DNA from: Stereum hirsutum FP-91666 SS1
Lineage: Eukaryota > Basidiomycota > Agaricomycetes > Russulales > Stereaceae
NCBI RefSeq assembly: GCF_000264905.1
Contig: NW_006763132.1
Span: forward strand, 472,237 to 536,236
Reading direction: 5' to 3'
DNA: 64,000 nucleotides
The translations under genes and the position numbers were made by a program. Under the pieces are notes generated by a model. It had not been told where the DNA came from and did not search any database. It was given only the letters and a program-made list of their open reading frames with translations. This document shows positions 34,800-51,370 of this stretch, one piece after another (within the stretch, counting starts at the first letter, position 1; each line of letters starts with the position of its first letter).

Positions 34800-37413
34800 T
34801 CAACTAGACGATGTATACAGCGGACGTATGTCCGAGTAGTCAGGCTGTTCGTCTTTCCCGTTCAATAAGCCGTAGTAGAAAGTCGTATCGCGTCCATCAA
34901 GTTCTCGCGATGTGAAGCCGTTGCCCCAATATCCAAAGCTAAAAGGTAACATAAGTCCATAGAACATGATAGAAGTCGATTGATTTCGACTACGGGAGAG
35001 AGTGGCATGGTTTGATACGCACCGGTTGCCTGCATATCCATACTCGTAGTCCCAATCCTCCCATCGGAAATTGTTCAACATCTCAATCATCAGTATACGA
35101 TTTCCAGGGAACATTGCTGGACTCGCTAGAAGCCCAAAAACGTCAGTCAATCCATCCATGATATACAATCTAGATCAGGACCAACCGTTCTTGTTACCGG
35201 GCTTGAACCAAGAGCTGCAGTTACCGGACCAAGCTGTCCGCTTAAGGTACAGTTCCCTATGCTCGTTAAAATCATCACAGGCTCGTGGTCGTATTGACAT
35301 AGTGGTGATGTTCTCGGTCTGCATCTTCTTGAGGACACGTAGGAAACATTTGGTGTCTATGCCCACTGATTCAGTTGAATTCTACATTGGGACAGCGATT
35401 AGACGTACAAGCTTCAATTAGGGGTACTGTGGAGCCGTGGCCTGCGGGACCGTGTGGCCCAAAATACGTAAAATACTGCAAGGAGAAAGTCAGCACGCTT
35501 CCAGGGGAGGACAAGCCAGGAACTTCAAACACACGTTCGGAAAGTCTTTCACTGCAATGGACATATACTAGTGCGTAGATAAGTTAGCACGAGATCAAGC
35601 CAACAGAGCCAACAGTCAAAGGAGCATACCGCATCATTAGGATAGGTTCTCCATTTGTCTTGAAGATTTACGCCATTGGCAAAGACGGGGAAGCGAGGTC
35701 GGTACGACGTGTCGAAACCACTAGAATGGAAGTTGGAATCGTCGATCATTCATTAAGACAGGATGAAGCTACCTACGTCGCACAGATGAAGACGTCCACT
35801 TCATGCTCAACTCCGTCGGCGTCGATGAAACCTCTCTCCGTGATCCGTTGCAGCATATCAGTATATACCTGGACATTCGGTTGGAGGAGCGCTTCGAGAT
35901 AGCCATTGCCCGGTGTCGGTCGACGACTAGCATTCCTAGTCAGAACTACTGGATACGGCGGGTAAACAATCGTACGAACCATCCAACACTGAATGTCTTC
36001 GGTATAATGGCATTTTTGAGGCGCTCATTCCCGTCGAGGATGTCGTGCATGTGTTTGGTAGCGTACTAAAAAACCCAAAGAAATGAGTTTTTGTCGGAAG
36101 ATGACATGGACCATCGTACGGCAAGGGCGGCCTCCTGCTCCGGAGTCCCAAGAACAACGAACTTGAACCGTTGATTGAGTTCAGACTCAATCATCTTTCG
36201 ATACTTCAGATAATGTTCCGGATCGTCCGCGAAGACATTCTTCTGGTCCTCCGTATCTGAAACAATCGATCAGGAGGGAGGGCCGTAAAACCGAAGGGGA
36301 AAAGGACTCTCACATGAGAAGTTTCGCCCCCCTGGACCGGCGTACTGCTGAGCAAAAGCGGACGTGATCCAAGTGGGTGAACGTATCCAGTGGTGAATAT
36401 GTCCGGCTTTGGGTTGAATGGATGCGAGAAGTTGAATACCCGAGGATCCTGAGCCTAAGACCGCTACGCGCTTGCCTATACATAAGGCGCTACCATTAGC
36501 TCTTCTATTTGTGCTATTCTCAAGAAAGCGTTCATACCAGTAATGTCGAGATTTTTAGGCCATCGCGCTGTATGACAAAGCGTGCCCTTGAAGTCGTGCA
36601 GACCCTCTATGGCCGGCCACTTCCACGTATTGAGAATTCCTGGAGATTCATACGAGACATAAGTCTATGGCGTACAATGAATTGAGAAGCACAAACCTCC
36701 ACCGTTGATGAATACGTCGCATTCGTCGTCAAACAAAGAGCCGTCCGGCCCTCTGACGACAATCTGCCATTTCTTGACATCATCAAACCATTCAGCTCTG
36801 ACAACCTCATGCTGGAGGTGTATATATTTCATCAAACCGTACCTGCACTCCGATTAGATGCGAGTGCGACGGACATCAAGGGATGTATGACAGAAACACA
36901 CATACTTGTCAACTACATCTTGGAAATGCTCGCATATTTCAGGAGAGCTCGCGTAAAACTCAGACCAGTCCGCTTTTGGGGACCAGGAGAACGTATAGTT
37001 CACTGCCGGGATGTCGCACCTGCAGCCGGGATAACTACGGGAGGCACACGTCACGTCAGCCGGCAAAAGGGCAGAGCGAAGTGCTAGTGCGTCGATGATG
37101 ACTGCAGGACAAGCGCGGAGGAACTTACCTATTCCAGAACCAAGTGCCACCGACGGAGGGTCCCATCTCGTAGATTGTGAGGTCGATATTCTCTCCGTTT
37201 TCCTGAACGTCATGCGCTAGACTGATGCCAGATATACCGGCGCCGATTGCGATGACCTTGATAGGTTTGAGCTGAAGCAAATCGACAGAGTCAGCACGAA
37301 ATCGCCGATAATACGATGTCCAGACTTACTGTGCCGTAAACTTGCTCGGGGATCTTGTAACCTCGGGAATTCTCGGTTGGCCACGGCATCTCCTTTGGAA
37401 CGGCAGAGGGCAT
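34800..37413 (-). CDS. Flavin-containing monooxygenase, Baeyer-Villiger type
   Basis: Multi-exon. It starts MPSAVPKEMPWPTEN at 37413. The FAD Rossmann motif is IAIGAGISGISLAHD, followed by YEMGPSVGGTWFWNRYPGC. DVFINGGG and WKWPAIEGLHDFKG lead into the fingerprint FKGTLCHTARWP, which matches the Baeyer-Villiger FxGxxxHxxxWP signature. The NADPH Rossmann motif VLGSGSSGIQLL follows. Then come LTPGNGYLEAL, FICATGFDTSYRPRFP, KRTAWSGNCSSWFKPGN and MFPGNRILMIEML, all seen in fungal members of the 4-hydroxyacetophenone-monooxygenase-like group. The last exon ends RPLYTSSS at 34800. The enzymes insert oxygen next to a carbonyl using FAD, NADPH and oxygen. No signal peptide or membrane anchor is seen. 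The substrate is not predictable and no biosynthetic neighbours support a secondary-metabolite role. Confidence 0.88.
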
Positions 37414-38178
37414 CGCTGGATGGTCGCTGTGGTCACGTATGATGATGAAATGGTACGAATGCTTTGGGGAGAGGCAAGATATGAGATTTTAAAGGTGAAA
37501 TGACGCCGATATAAATACGGCTGCGGGTGTTATGCTGTGCCTGCCGCTACAGACATACCGCCGTTAGCGCTCTGTACGATGCACCAAGTTCGTGAGTTCT
37601 CGTCAGGCCCGCATTCTGTCAAAGCTCCTTGCCGACCGATTCAGAGCATGCAGGGACAGCGCCACTGAGGAGACAGACTTCAGGAGATACGGATAGGTGT
37701 CCTTGGAACCCGAGGACTCAGGGGAACAACCACATATCCCTGCAATCGGGTCGGGTAATGGTAGAAACACCGAAAACAACGACCTTCCGAAAATAACTGC
37801 CTAGAGATGACCATCAGCATTAGGAAGATAGGACGAAAACAAATACACAACGTACCGTGCATGAGCCGGAGGGTCATATACTGTGTGTAGTAAGTAGTTT
37901 CCGAGCGCTCTATCCGTAAACGCCGACTAAAATCGATACACGCGACGCTGCAAAGTCTGACTGTACGAGTCAAGCGCCATGAAATGAAGCGTAGAAGCAT
38001 GGCAAGTTGAAGACAATTGGGTAGCAGGCTCCAAGATCACAGGTTTTCTCAATCTTCATGGTCTCCGCGGAACGCCACATCTTAGCCATTGCACGCGAAA
38101 ATTGAAATACATACTAGACGACGCCACAAATCCACATCGAAAAGACCTACACACGCTCAATATCTGCGGAGGAGAGTG
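37414..38178. other. Intergenic: promoter of the monooxygenase and 3' flank of FRA10AC1
   Basis: ATATAAATAC near 37510 on the plus strand, or its reverse, may be a promoter element. The 106-residue minus frame at 37680-38000 has odd composition and no motif, so it is not annotated as a gene. Confidence 0.3.
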
Positions 38179-39061
38179 TCATTGCCGAGGGGAAGCCGAT
38201 CGACGATGACGATTCGAGCGGGCTTCGGATTTTCGTCTTATAGGAGATACTGAGCGAGAGCTTCGTCGTCGAGGTCTACCACCATCTCGGCCAGTCTCAT
38301 CCCCTCTACGTTTTTTCGAGCGAGAGGCTTCGCCTTCTTCCTCGCCACCCAAGTACCCGTGATTGGACTTATCCCCTGGCGAAGTGTCTTGAACCCTACC
38401 CAGCCCGTCCGATCTTCTCCGTCCTGCCGCATTGCCCTCCGCGCTAGAGAGTGCGGCGCCCATGTTGCGCTTCGTTCCCCCATAACTCTCTCTAGATTTC
38501 TCCTGATCCATCCGTTCCTTCTCCTTCTCCTTCTCCTTATTTCGCTTCCACATCAGCTTCGTAACACACCGTCCACAAAGCACGACCTTCACAAGCGCGC
38601 TCTTTGTCTCTCCCTGCTCTTCATAAGCGAACGGCAGTTCGAGAGTGGTTAACGGTATCGAAGGTGGGGCGTCTGGATGCTCCAGCTGGTCTGAACTAGG
38701 TTCATGGTCCGGACATCGCGTATTTGCACAGGTCTTTTCCCCAGCACCTGATAGAACTTCTGATTCCGTCCGCCAGCGAAGAGCGAACTGTAAAGTTAAC
38801 ATGCTCAGGGAATGAACGGGTGCTTGCGAGGGAGGAACTCACATTGCCACTCTTGTAGTGTTTCAGATCACAGACCGCAAACTCGCGAAAGAGGCTTTCG
38901 TAGTATTTACGAGCGAGTTGGTCGCTCCAGGACAGGTCTTTCTTCCCGTCCGTGTCATCATGAAGGAACCTATGAGATGACTTCAAGATATCAAACTCTG
39001 TAGTATGTGATGGCAGCCCAGATGACGAAGAGCTAGACGGGTATGGTTTATAGAGAGACAT
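38179..39061 (-). CDS. FRA10AC1 family protein (spliceosome-associated)
   Basis: Two exons: 39061-38843 and 38787-38179, split by a GTGAGT...TTTACAG intron. Diagnostic blocks: EFDILKSSHRFLHDDTD, LSWSDQLARKYYESLFREF, AVCDLKHYKSGNFALRWR, SEVLSGAGEKTCANTRC, PFAYEEQGETKSALVKVVLC and GRCVTKLMWKRNKEKEKEK. Paired Cys (C-x4-C and C-x2-C) suggest a metal-binding core. The C-terminus is basic and Arg/Ser-rich (RRSSRSVSPIRRKSEARS), like splicing factors. FRA10AC1 is found in late spliceosomal complexes, so a nuclear RNA-processing role is expected. The start at MSLYKPYPSS is preferred. An in-frame Met at 39211 exists, but an acceptor-like CATCTAG just upstream of the chosen start leaves the 5' end uncertain. 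Confidence 0.88.
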
Positions 39062-39845
39062 AGCCTCTTTCCAAATGTAAACCCTAGATGAGAAGTGATA
39101 ACCCTGAGCAGTTGCCAAGAAGTCAAGGGGGCTGAATGATGAATGGGCCACAGAATGATGGTTGTGGGCAAGAGTGAATCGAATGCGTGGCACTCGACCA
39201 TCACGGCACATTCCGGATAATTCAGCCTCCGACTTCTATCGAGGAAGGTGGCGGAAATGTGGCGAGGGATGTGGATTTCGCTGCGAAGAGTCCGATATGT
39301 TATAGAGTGGAGGATCTTTGTTCAATCACGGTACGAAAGTGTGTTTAAAATATAGATCGCCGAGCCTTTTACAGGAGGTCTTCTGCCGATTCAATCACGC
39401 AGAGCAGTATGGCACATTCATAGCGTTGTACGACGTTGGCGTCTCAGCAAACCTCGCGGTGTTGAAACGCTACATATATGCCCAAATACTGAATGATGAC
39501 GACAAAAACACTACGGTCCACGTCGATGATGGAGACTCTCAATCCATGCATTAAGATACAATGGCTGCGGCGCCGCCCTCTCAACCATGAGAATGGTAAA
39601 GTACAGGAAAAGTGAAGAAATATTTAAATCGAAGAGTACATTTTGAGGTCGTCAGTGAGATCGTGATGATGGAACGACATCCAGCGAAGAGACGATGAGA
39701 AAAGAAATCACAACCAGAGCTGGAACATTCAGACAGTCAAAAGGAGCGCCACTCTAGAACAGTAAGCCCGGAAAAGACACCGCCTCAAGCAATCCGAGAA
39801 GCCGCTGACTCTGAGCTGAACGGGAAGCCCTCCAATTCGCCAAGT
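39062..39845. other. Intergenic, no recognised gene
   Basis: This contains the promoter side of the FRA10AC1 gene and the 3' flank of the next minus gene. The 78-residue plus frame at 39318 has no feature to support it. Confidence 0.3.
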
Positions 39846-40701
39846 CTACTTCATCGCCAGGCCAAGATGTGGCCACCATGATACGCCATCGAGCGAGTAG
39901 ATGCTGACCAACCGTATATCCTCAAAAGTGTAGCCCTTCGGCCACTGAGCATTCTGTATCCGGAAGCGGGAGTTACGAGTCTCGCCCATCTTGCCCTCAC
40001 CCTATACCATCGTGAGAAAGACGCAGATATCAGTATCATTTCAGGGAAGATGGCAGATGGCACTAGAGAGTTGCAGAGCCCAAGGGATCTGGTGTCAACC
40101 TACCTCAAAGAATTCTTGATACAATAGAGCAATCCAGTACGCGAGCCGCGCCCATAGTGACGTGTCCACTGGATCGTAGACGCCAGGAAGTATTTCTGGG
40201 TGACCCAGATCCTCGTCTAAGCCTGGCCACTACAAAATCGACAGTGTCAGTAAGTGCGGTCGTGCTCCAGACTCGAAGCGAGCTTACATAGAGTTCGAAG
40301 TGCATGTTTCCAGGTTTCGGTGGGTTGCCCTCGAACATCACGGATTTTAGGCCTTGTCCGTACAAGGCCTCAACTAGAGGCACTCCTGGAAGGCTTCCGT
40401 AGTCTGGCTCAAATATCACCTCGGACACCAAGTGCGGGTAAGGCGGATGCACCTGCGGCCGAGAGACCATGCCGCATCCTTTCCGCTGATGAAAGAAACC
40501 TCGTCTGCATTCTGCTGGTGAGAACCCTTTGACAATTTTCTGGTGGCGATGCATGGGGGTAACAGTAAGCATCGCATGACCAAGCTCGAAGAGAAATAGA
40601 ATATAAACCCTTACAGGATGGGGGAGACGATCATGAAGCTTTGCTTCAAAGTCAGTGACAACACGAGTCGAAGCACGAGTGTGGCGCTTGTGAGTAGGCA
40701 T
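39846..40701 (-). CDS. Uncharacterised Trp-Pro-exon family protein (member D)
   Basis: Exon 1 gives MPTHKRHTRASTRVV and ends LPHP. After a GTAAGG...CACCAG intron, KIVKGFSPAECRRGFF leads to EVIFEPDYGSLPGVPLVEAL and GNMHFELY. A phase-0 intron then precedes the exon 40229-40104 (42 codons), which starts WPGLDEDLGHPEIL and ends YQEFFE. The last exon, 40001-39846, is 52 codons including the stop and reads FRIQNAQWPKG, then TFEDIRLVSIYSLDG. No known domain is recognised. It is homologous to the genes at 48475, 51415 and 56200 by the GVxL[VI]EA motif, the Trp-Pro exon with its phase-0 borders, and the terminal [DQ][IL]RLV...S.DG block. It is the shortest of the four and lacks their low-complexity N-terminus. 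Function unknown. Confidence 0.7.
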
Positions 40702-41467
40702 GGTGATACGAAAGCAAGAGAGAGAGCCGAAGTGGTGGTGTTTGATACGCCGACAAGACGATGGCTCGGAAGTTCGCGAGAACGACGCTTTGCGATGAGA
40801 GCACTGAAGAAGGGGCGTGCGATTCGTCCTTTACTAACGAAGTCTCCTTATAACAAGGGCGAAGGGGTCAATGCGAATCACAACAAGACGAAGGGGGGCT
40901 TTGATCGATATGGACCAAACGCGTTTGTGACGCCGGATCAGACAGGCAGTTGATGGAGCAGAGGAAGCGATGTGGTGGTCGTTGTAGAGTGTTATGGGGA
41001 GGGAAGAGATGAGGGGGGTTGAGGGGATCGGAGCGAGGCTTTATGTGGGGAGAACAATACGACGCGCGTACGCAAATTCAAGGGAACAACCCAGAGAAGA
41101 ACAAAGAGCCCTGACACCAGATTGGCACATGATAAGCGGTGTCGGTGATGCCGCATTTTCCCGCTCCACGTGACACAACAAAGATAAATACCTAAGAATG
41201 TATGTCCTCTTGCGTGTTCACCTGAAATTTATTCATCAACTCCAGAGCAGATTCTTCTGGACTCAGAGCAATTTTTTGACTTTATTCAGATTTTAATCTC
41301 GCCTCCACATAATATTGGGGTTTTCCGTACATTTGCGCCCCGACCAACTCCGACACGTGGAACCCACGCCACTGGAACGTTCTGTTCCATTCTTCCCACA
41401 GGACCCAAGCACGACCCTTGTTTTCTGATCTCGTAATTCTTTCCATTGCACAACGACACTTCACAAT
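40702..41467. other. Divergent promoter region
   Basis: Lies between the minus family member D and the plus PP2A methylesterase gene. A 111-residue plus frame overlaps the first exon of the minus gene and is judged to be chance. No repeat or RNA gene seen. Confidence 0.35.
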
Positions 41468-43135
41468 ATGTCAGATCTATATCGATCTGCTATACAAGCA
41501 AGGGCATCCAAGCTCCCACAATTGCCTCCTCATTTCGGAGAGGATGGCGATGAAGAAGAGGAAGCTGGGGATTCCATCGGCGCACTTCCAACAACAACTA
41601 TGGGTCCTCCACGGTAGTTTTAGATCCGAACCATGCTTCGAGTCATAAATTGCAATCTGATCACCTGTGTCCTGCTTGTTTAGAGCCAAACCTCGCCGGA
41701 CACCCAATCCGGAATTGACTCCTTTGTCTGCGGCGGAGTACTTCTCCCAGGCACTGCAGGTCGCCGTGCCCGCCTCGAAACTTGATGTGCGAATATACTA
41801 CACGCCTCCGAAGGTCACAGCGGATGAGACTGGCACCGTCATGGTGTGCCATCATGGTGCTGGATTTTCTGGCCTGACCTTCGCCTGCTTCGCGAAGGAG
41901 GTGACGCAGATGAGTGGCGGAGAGTGTGGCGTCTTGTCCGTTGATGGTCGACGTCATGGTGAGCCGTTGCGAAAATCACAGCTCGATGTGTCTAGGTTCT
42001 TATTGGTGGTGTTTATGTAGGGAAAACGATGCCTACTGAGGGATCGTCCGACGACGATCTTTCGATCGATGTTTTGGTCTCAGATTTCTTCAACCTAATT
42101 CAAGCTGTATTTCCTGACCCAGCCATTGCACCCACTTTGTTGGTAAGCCCGTCCTAGCATGTCACTCGCCACGGCGTCTGAAGATTTGGGCGACCGTACA
42201 GCTCGTCGGTCATAGCATGGGCGGCGCTGTCATTGTGCGCGCATGCCCACGGCTACTCGAACGCAAGTATCGAGTAGGGGGTGTTGCGGTCCTAGATGTC
42301 GTCGAAGGTACACGATCCTAATCTTTCTGTCATAAAAAACTTAGTTGACTTTCTGGCATATTGACATCCAGGCTCCGCCATCGAGGCACTCCCGCACATG
42401 CCCATGATCCTAAACTCGCGCCCCGATAGCTTCGACAGCGTCGAAGACGCCATAGATTGGCAGTACGCCACATTCTCTGCTCGCCGCTATTCGTAGCCAC
42501 TTATGTTCACATCCCCAGTGTCCGAGCCAACCAAATCCGCAACCCCACCTCCGCTCGCATCCACGTCCCGTCACTGATCATTCCCGCCCCCTCCAACCCT
42601 GCCAAACTCCGTACACATCCTTTCACGTGGCGTACACCATTAGGCACCACCGGTCCCTACTGGGAGAGTGAGCCCCTTCTCTCCTCCAGCCTCTCGCCGA
42701 TGTGCGATGCGTCAGATCGCTCATTTCCGTTTTTTGTACCTTGAATGTTATGTTGTGTGGCGCCGTGCATGCCGGTGATAATCCCGACCCGAACCCACAG
42801 GCTGGTTCACCGGCCTCTCCGCCTCGTTCCTCGCAGCCCGCACAGCACGTCTTCTAGTCCTCGCAGGGACAGACCGGCTCGACAAAGAACTCATGATCGG
42901 ACAGATGCAGGGCAAGTTCCAGATGGTCGTCGTGCCCGGGACGGGACATATGCTCCATGAGGTGTGTGTTCCGGGCGGATATGCTCATGTCTAAGTAGTT
43001 GTCCACGATCGAACTGACGCGGATATATGTTCTTTGCAGGACGATCCCCCGAAACTGGCGGAGATCCTGGTAGACTTTTGGAGGAGGAACGAGAGGGTCG
43101 TCGCCCCTGGGGTGAAGAAAGTGGGCGAGTTGTAA
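41468..43135 (+). CDS. PPE1: Protein phosphatase methylesterase 1 (PP2A demethylase)
   Basis: Multi-exon, starting [19 protein letters not shown]. An acidic linker ([13 protein letters not shown]) leads after the first intron to [20 protein letters not shown]. The alpha/beta-hydrolase fold follows: [17 protein letters not shown] (oxyanion region), LSVDGRRHG, the nucleophile elbow [14 protein letters not shown] with the catalytic Ser, [18 protein letters not shown], then [19 protein letters not shown] and the catalytic His in [18 protein letters not shown]. These are the hallmarks of PME-1/Ppe1, which removes the carboxy-terminal methyl group from the catalytic subunit of protein phosphatase 2A in cytosol and nucleus. 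The stop is at 43135, after KKVGEL. The intron positions around 42300-42470 and 42670-42800 were not all fixed by eye. Converges on the Rix7 gene with about 250 bases between stops. Confidence 0.88.
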
Positions 43136-43388
43136 CTTTAGATGACGGGGATGGAATGTTTCGACGACTTGGTAGAAAACTATCGCACGAAAAAAGGGAC
43201 ATTCGGAGACCAAGGAGGCTACAGTTGTGTTATAGGAACGAGATGTATGTGTAAAGCGAACTACGCGTAACAAGACATATGTATTGTACTTTCATTTTCG
43301 AAGGGGCATGCGCCAGAGTAAACAACGCACAACATCTACGCGTTCATCTATACCGGTACAGCATCAAACTGCACGTATTTTAGTGGCA

Positions 43389-47429
<4,041 letters not shown>

Positions 47430-47659
47430 GGCCCTGTGTTGATTTGTGTGCTCGTATGTAAGGCTTATTTTCTTTCGTAAACAGCTAGTAGTACTGAAGA
47501 TGTGTACGCCGTTGACTTTCGTGCGTCGCCGTCGGTCGAGCAGGTGAAAAGTCGAAGGTGGTAGTGGTTAAAATTAGAGGACTGTCCTGAACTTTTCCGT
47601 CGGTAAATGAGTACTGTGAAACGGCGTGCTATGATAAGGATGGAAGCTGAGAAAGCCAT

Positions 47660-47733
47660 GACTCCATAGCTCAGTGGTTTAGAGCATGCGATTGCAGATC
47701 GCAGGGTCGCGTGTTCAAATCACGCTGGGGTCT
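47660..47733 (+). tRNA. tRNA-Cys (GCA)
   Basis: 74 bases fold as a cloverleaf: the acceptor GACTCCA pairs with TGGGGTC (one T-G pair); the D arm holds TAGCTCAGTGG; the anticodon stem TGCGA/TCGCA closes the loop TTGCAGA with anticodon GCA; the T stem GCGTG/CACGC closes TTCAAAT. There is no intron and the CCA end is not encoded, as expected. Box A and box B are intact. Confidence 0.95.
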
Positions 47734-48474
47734 GTAATTTCGGTCAGATATCGTTTTGTTTTTCTTCTCTTCCTCAGGTACCTTCGTCATATGTCTTCAT
47801 ATGTACTATCATCATTTAATAGCCCTGTTCAAAATTTGACACGTATACTATACGCTCTCGAGATATCCTCGGGAAACGATATACGCCTCGATCAAGACGT
47901 TGTTCTTCGAAAGAGGACTCGCGATGTCGAGCTTTGGACCGGGTGCACCACCACGGCAAGCTTGAACTCGATTTATAGATCCATGTAATTCCTGTACCCT
48001 ACCTACCCTACACTGCTACCGCTCAACTTGAAGCTCCCGACGCCTGTCCAGTCGTTGAGAACATGACTATCTATCTATAGCTCACATCTCCGAGTCCTAT
48101 TATCCTTCTAGCCCGCTTTGTCACCGGAAGGGGCAATAACAATAACATCCATTGTTCCCTCCACGTTCACGCTCCTCCCACGCGGTTTGCACAATGCAGG
48201 TATATGTATACAATATATACACGAGTACTGACTGTGCTAGCGACGACCCGTTTCTCTTCATCGTGCTTGACGCAGTGCTTGTTTCTCGTTTCTTTCTCCA
48301 AGGTTTTAGGCTTTACCTTTACGACTCACTTTCTTTTGACTTGTCTCTTCTGTTCGAATTCAGCTCGGGGCGCTAGCGCTCAGTACTCTACTCACTACAC
48401 TTCATCTTCAAGCTTCAGCCTTGTTCACAACCCACAACCCACAACCATCACCAATCACCGTCACCAACTAGCAA
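47734..48474. other. Intergenic: promoter and leader of family member B
   Basis: No gene recognised. The last 100 bases are CAC/CAA-rich (AACCCACAACCCACAACC), typical of a 5' leader in this genome. Overlapping plus-strand frames from 48152 and 48204 are not supported as coding. Confidence 0.35.
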
Positions 48475-49747
48475 ATGCCTCTGCACCTGCACCACTCCTT
48501 GACCTTCCGCCACCCAACCCTCTCCCTCCCCAACCTCTCCCTCTCTGGCATCCTCCCCGGTATCTCACTCCCTTCCTTCCGCCTCCGCAGCGGCAAATCA
48601 TCCACGTCGAGCTCCTCCGGTCCCTCCGGTCCCTCCGGTCCCTCCTCGTCCACGTCCTCGTCTTCTACTCCTCCTCCTCCGGTTCCACCAGTCCCATATA
48701 TCAGCCACCCAAGCCCCATCTCACCTTCCTTCCCTCCCCATGGGACCCACGCTCACTCAAACACTCATGCAAGATACGGACCCAGACCCTCACACCGGAA
48801 GCCCATAACATCGATAACAGTCCCCGGAACCGCAGTCCCCGACGACGCGAATTTCATACTCGAGTTTAGAGGGCGGGTGGGTGGCAAGTCCAACTCGCGG
48901 GGGAAGGAGAGGTCGAGGTCGAAAGTGCGTGGTGAGCGGAATGGACAGACTGAGTACGATCCATGGAACGGTGAAGGGCAGACGTACTGCGAAGAGCCTA
49001 GTGGATGGGAAGGGGAAGGGCAGGGACAAACACTCGGCGTCCGCATCACCGATGCTCTTAACTGGACTGGCCTTGCGAACCCAGAGGAGAAAGTGTTCGG
49101 GTGTTGTCCGCATGAGAGTATCGTTTTGAGTTGTTTTGTGAGTTCTCCCCTCTTCCTCGGCCCCTCTCTACTCTTCCTCCTCTTCTTACCTGCCTTCGAC
49201 CGACACTGACGTCACCCCCCCTCCTCACTCTACGTCTGACGAAACCTTCTGCGATGAACAATAGTGGCCCGCACCCGGCACATTCCCCTCCGAGCCCTTC
49301 GACATTCCAGTAAGGAACGAACGCGGCGAATCGTATACGGCGAGGATGATCGCGTATGTCGTCGCGCAGGAGTTTCGGGAGATGCTTACTGTGCGTTCTG
49401 TATTCCCTCCATTCCATTCCCCGCTTTGCTCTCCCTCTACCCGTCCTCCATCCTTCGCCCTCCCTTTACCATAAATCTACCTCCCCCATTCCGCCCCGCC
49501 CTTCCGCCCCGACACCTACCTCGCCACTCCCGCCCGTGCTAACAACCGAACGAACGAACGATCCCCCACACAGACCTCCCCCCTCTCCCCCTCCCCAGAC
49601 CCAACCCTCCCCGACTTCCGCCTCGTCCGTTCCTCTTACACAGGGCCGCGTCGCGACCCGGGCATACGTCTTGAAGATCTGTTTATTAGTAGGTTGTGGT
49701 CGAGGGATGGGAGGGTATTTTGGGTTGAGGTGAGGTTGGGTGCGTGA
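48475..49747 (+). CDS. Uncharacterised Trp-Pro-exon family protein (member B)
   Basis: Exons 48475-49137, 49265-49390 and 49574-49747 give 320 residues, both introns phase 0. The first exon encodes a His/Pro/Ser-rich N-terminus with repeated GPS units, then PDDANFILEFRGRVGGKSNS, LGVRITDALNWTGLANPEE and CPHESIVLSCF. The middle exon (42 codons) starts WPAPGTFPSEPFDIPVRNER and ends VVAQEFREMLT. The last exon (58 codons with stop) holds RRDPGIRLEDLFISRLWSRD, then GRVFWVEVRL. No known domain is recognised. It shares its layout and motifs with the genes at 39846, 51415 and 56200, and is especially close to the 56200 gene in the last exon (SRDPTGIRMDQL there). No signal peptide or membrane segment. 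Function unknown. Confidence 0.75.
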
Positions 49748-51308
49748 GGGGTATGTCCGCAGAGCTTGCCCCAGAGGAAGGGATGTGAGGAGTGTGTGCG
49801 TGGTCCTCTCCCGCGCCCCCCATTTCGTCGATGGATCATTGGATGGACGCCCAGGTGGTGTCGTTTTGTTGTGTTTTGGATTTTGCTGGTTTGGATTTTG
49901 CGTTTGAACTTGACTTGACTTTTTTTTCTTTGGATTCTCGCCTCCTTTAATTGGCGCTGACGCTCACACCCCACTCATCTGTATCCTTACTCCTGCCTGT
50001 TGTGCATCCACATTCTTTTGTACCGTACCCCGTACTCCATATGTCCTCCCACACACTCACACACCCCTCTTGTATGACCCCTGCTCGTACGAGTACACTG
50101 CTGTATTGTCGTATCGCTGTATCTATTCTTCGCTCGTGCCGACACCCGGACCAGTTTGTGCTTATACCTACGTCCTGTGTTAATTATAATCCGTTCGATG
50201 TTTAGTCGTTCTGTTGGCCATGGCGTCTATATTTCTTTCCCTTTTCTCCATCTCTCTTTTTGTGGATAACTGCTCATTTTACTCCTCCGAATCTCTGCCG
50301 GTGAGTCAACTCCAACGGGTGAGCTCGCAGTGACTTCCTTTCGGTACGTCCGAACCAGGTCTTTCCTCGTATCTTCGTCTTCCGCATGTTCGGAGGTAGT
50401 GTTCCTTTACTGATGGAGTCCTCAGTTTGAAGTTATACAACTTGAAGGTCGACCCGGAATCTACACGGAGAGCGAAATGTAAGATTTTTTGGCCAACTTG
50501 TTGCGCCCTGCATAAATAAGTTACTCACCAACTTCAAGGTGGGTCATGCTGGCGCTGAAGTTGCCATAGCGCTCTCCGAGTCCTGGTCTCGACTCACACG
50601 GCAGCTCTCCTTAAATTGATCAATCGGTGCGTCAGTGCGTTTTGAGTCTTGACTCTCCGAGTTTTGTAGTCGCCGTACGTTCATGTACATACAATCTTCA
50701 TGGATGGACATGGCACTGCAGTCGTGCCATCACCGAATGTTCTCATCCAAATCGGCCTGCCTGGACTCTGGTGGCACTTCATGCCATCGCCGGCACGATA
50801 ATTATCGCATGCAAACGTTCATCGCTGCTCTTTGTTAACGACGTTGTTCCTTCCTTGGGTATCACTGATGAGTACCGTGGCTTGACCGCTTCTGACGTCA
50901 GTGTCAAAAGCTGTCCATATCCCCTTGGGAATCATGGCATTGATAGTGCTTTGTTTTGTTGGCACAGTGCAATGCCATAGACACGAGGATGAGCTACTTG
51001 ATTCTCTGGTAAGTTATGGCACACGGAAGATTCTGATACCGAACAAAGCACGCTCTTTGTTCTCTCCATTTCGGGTTCGGATACGGACGGGATCAATCGA
51101 TCGATGAGTCCGCCACTGCCGGTTTGTGCCCAGTTGAAGTGGCAATGCTGAATTTGAACTCAAATTTCTCGGCCTCGTGTCGTGCCGCCGTGCCGGTGTC
51201 TTCGCTTTGCTCCGTTGTATTTCGCGTCGGAGCGCGAATGCTTACTTAAATACGACCGACGCGTCTGTTCGTTCTTCACGCTCTTCTCTGTTCGCTCTTC
51301 GCTGTTTT
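49748..51308. other. Intergenic between family members B and A
   Basis: About 1.6 kb without a supported gene. The first 450 bases are T-rich and look like 3' untranslated sequence. Remaining plus-strand frames (50627, 50901) have no motif. TTAAATACG at 51245 may be part of the promoter of the next gene. Confidence 0.35.
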
Positions 51309-51370
51309 CGACGACAACAACTCAACAACAACAACCACTCAACAACAACAACAACAACAACAACAACAAC
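51309..51370 (+). repeat. CAA repeat in the 5' leader of family member A
   Basis: A (CAA)n tract ends about 45 bases before the ATG at 51415; the uninterrupted part is about 51339-51369, preceded by imperfect units from 51313. CAA-rich leaders are known to be unstructured and well translated. Whether this one lies in the mRNA needs transcript data. Confidence 0.7.

Noticed and set aside
28349..37413. Biosynthetic gene cluster built around the DyP peroxidase and the Baeyer-Villiger-like enzyme
   Set aside because: The only gene between them is a large GTPase. There is no polyketide synthase, peptide synthetase, terpene cyclase or dedicated transporter nearby.
37680..38000. 106-residue minus-strand frame
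   Set aside because: Arg/Leu/Cys/Tyr-rich composition, no motif, no splice partners, and it sits in the promoter region of another gene.
49748..51308. Plus-strand frames at 50627 and 50901
   Set aside because: No motif, no matching splice signals, and they overlap the likely promoter of the 51415 gene.
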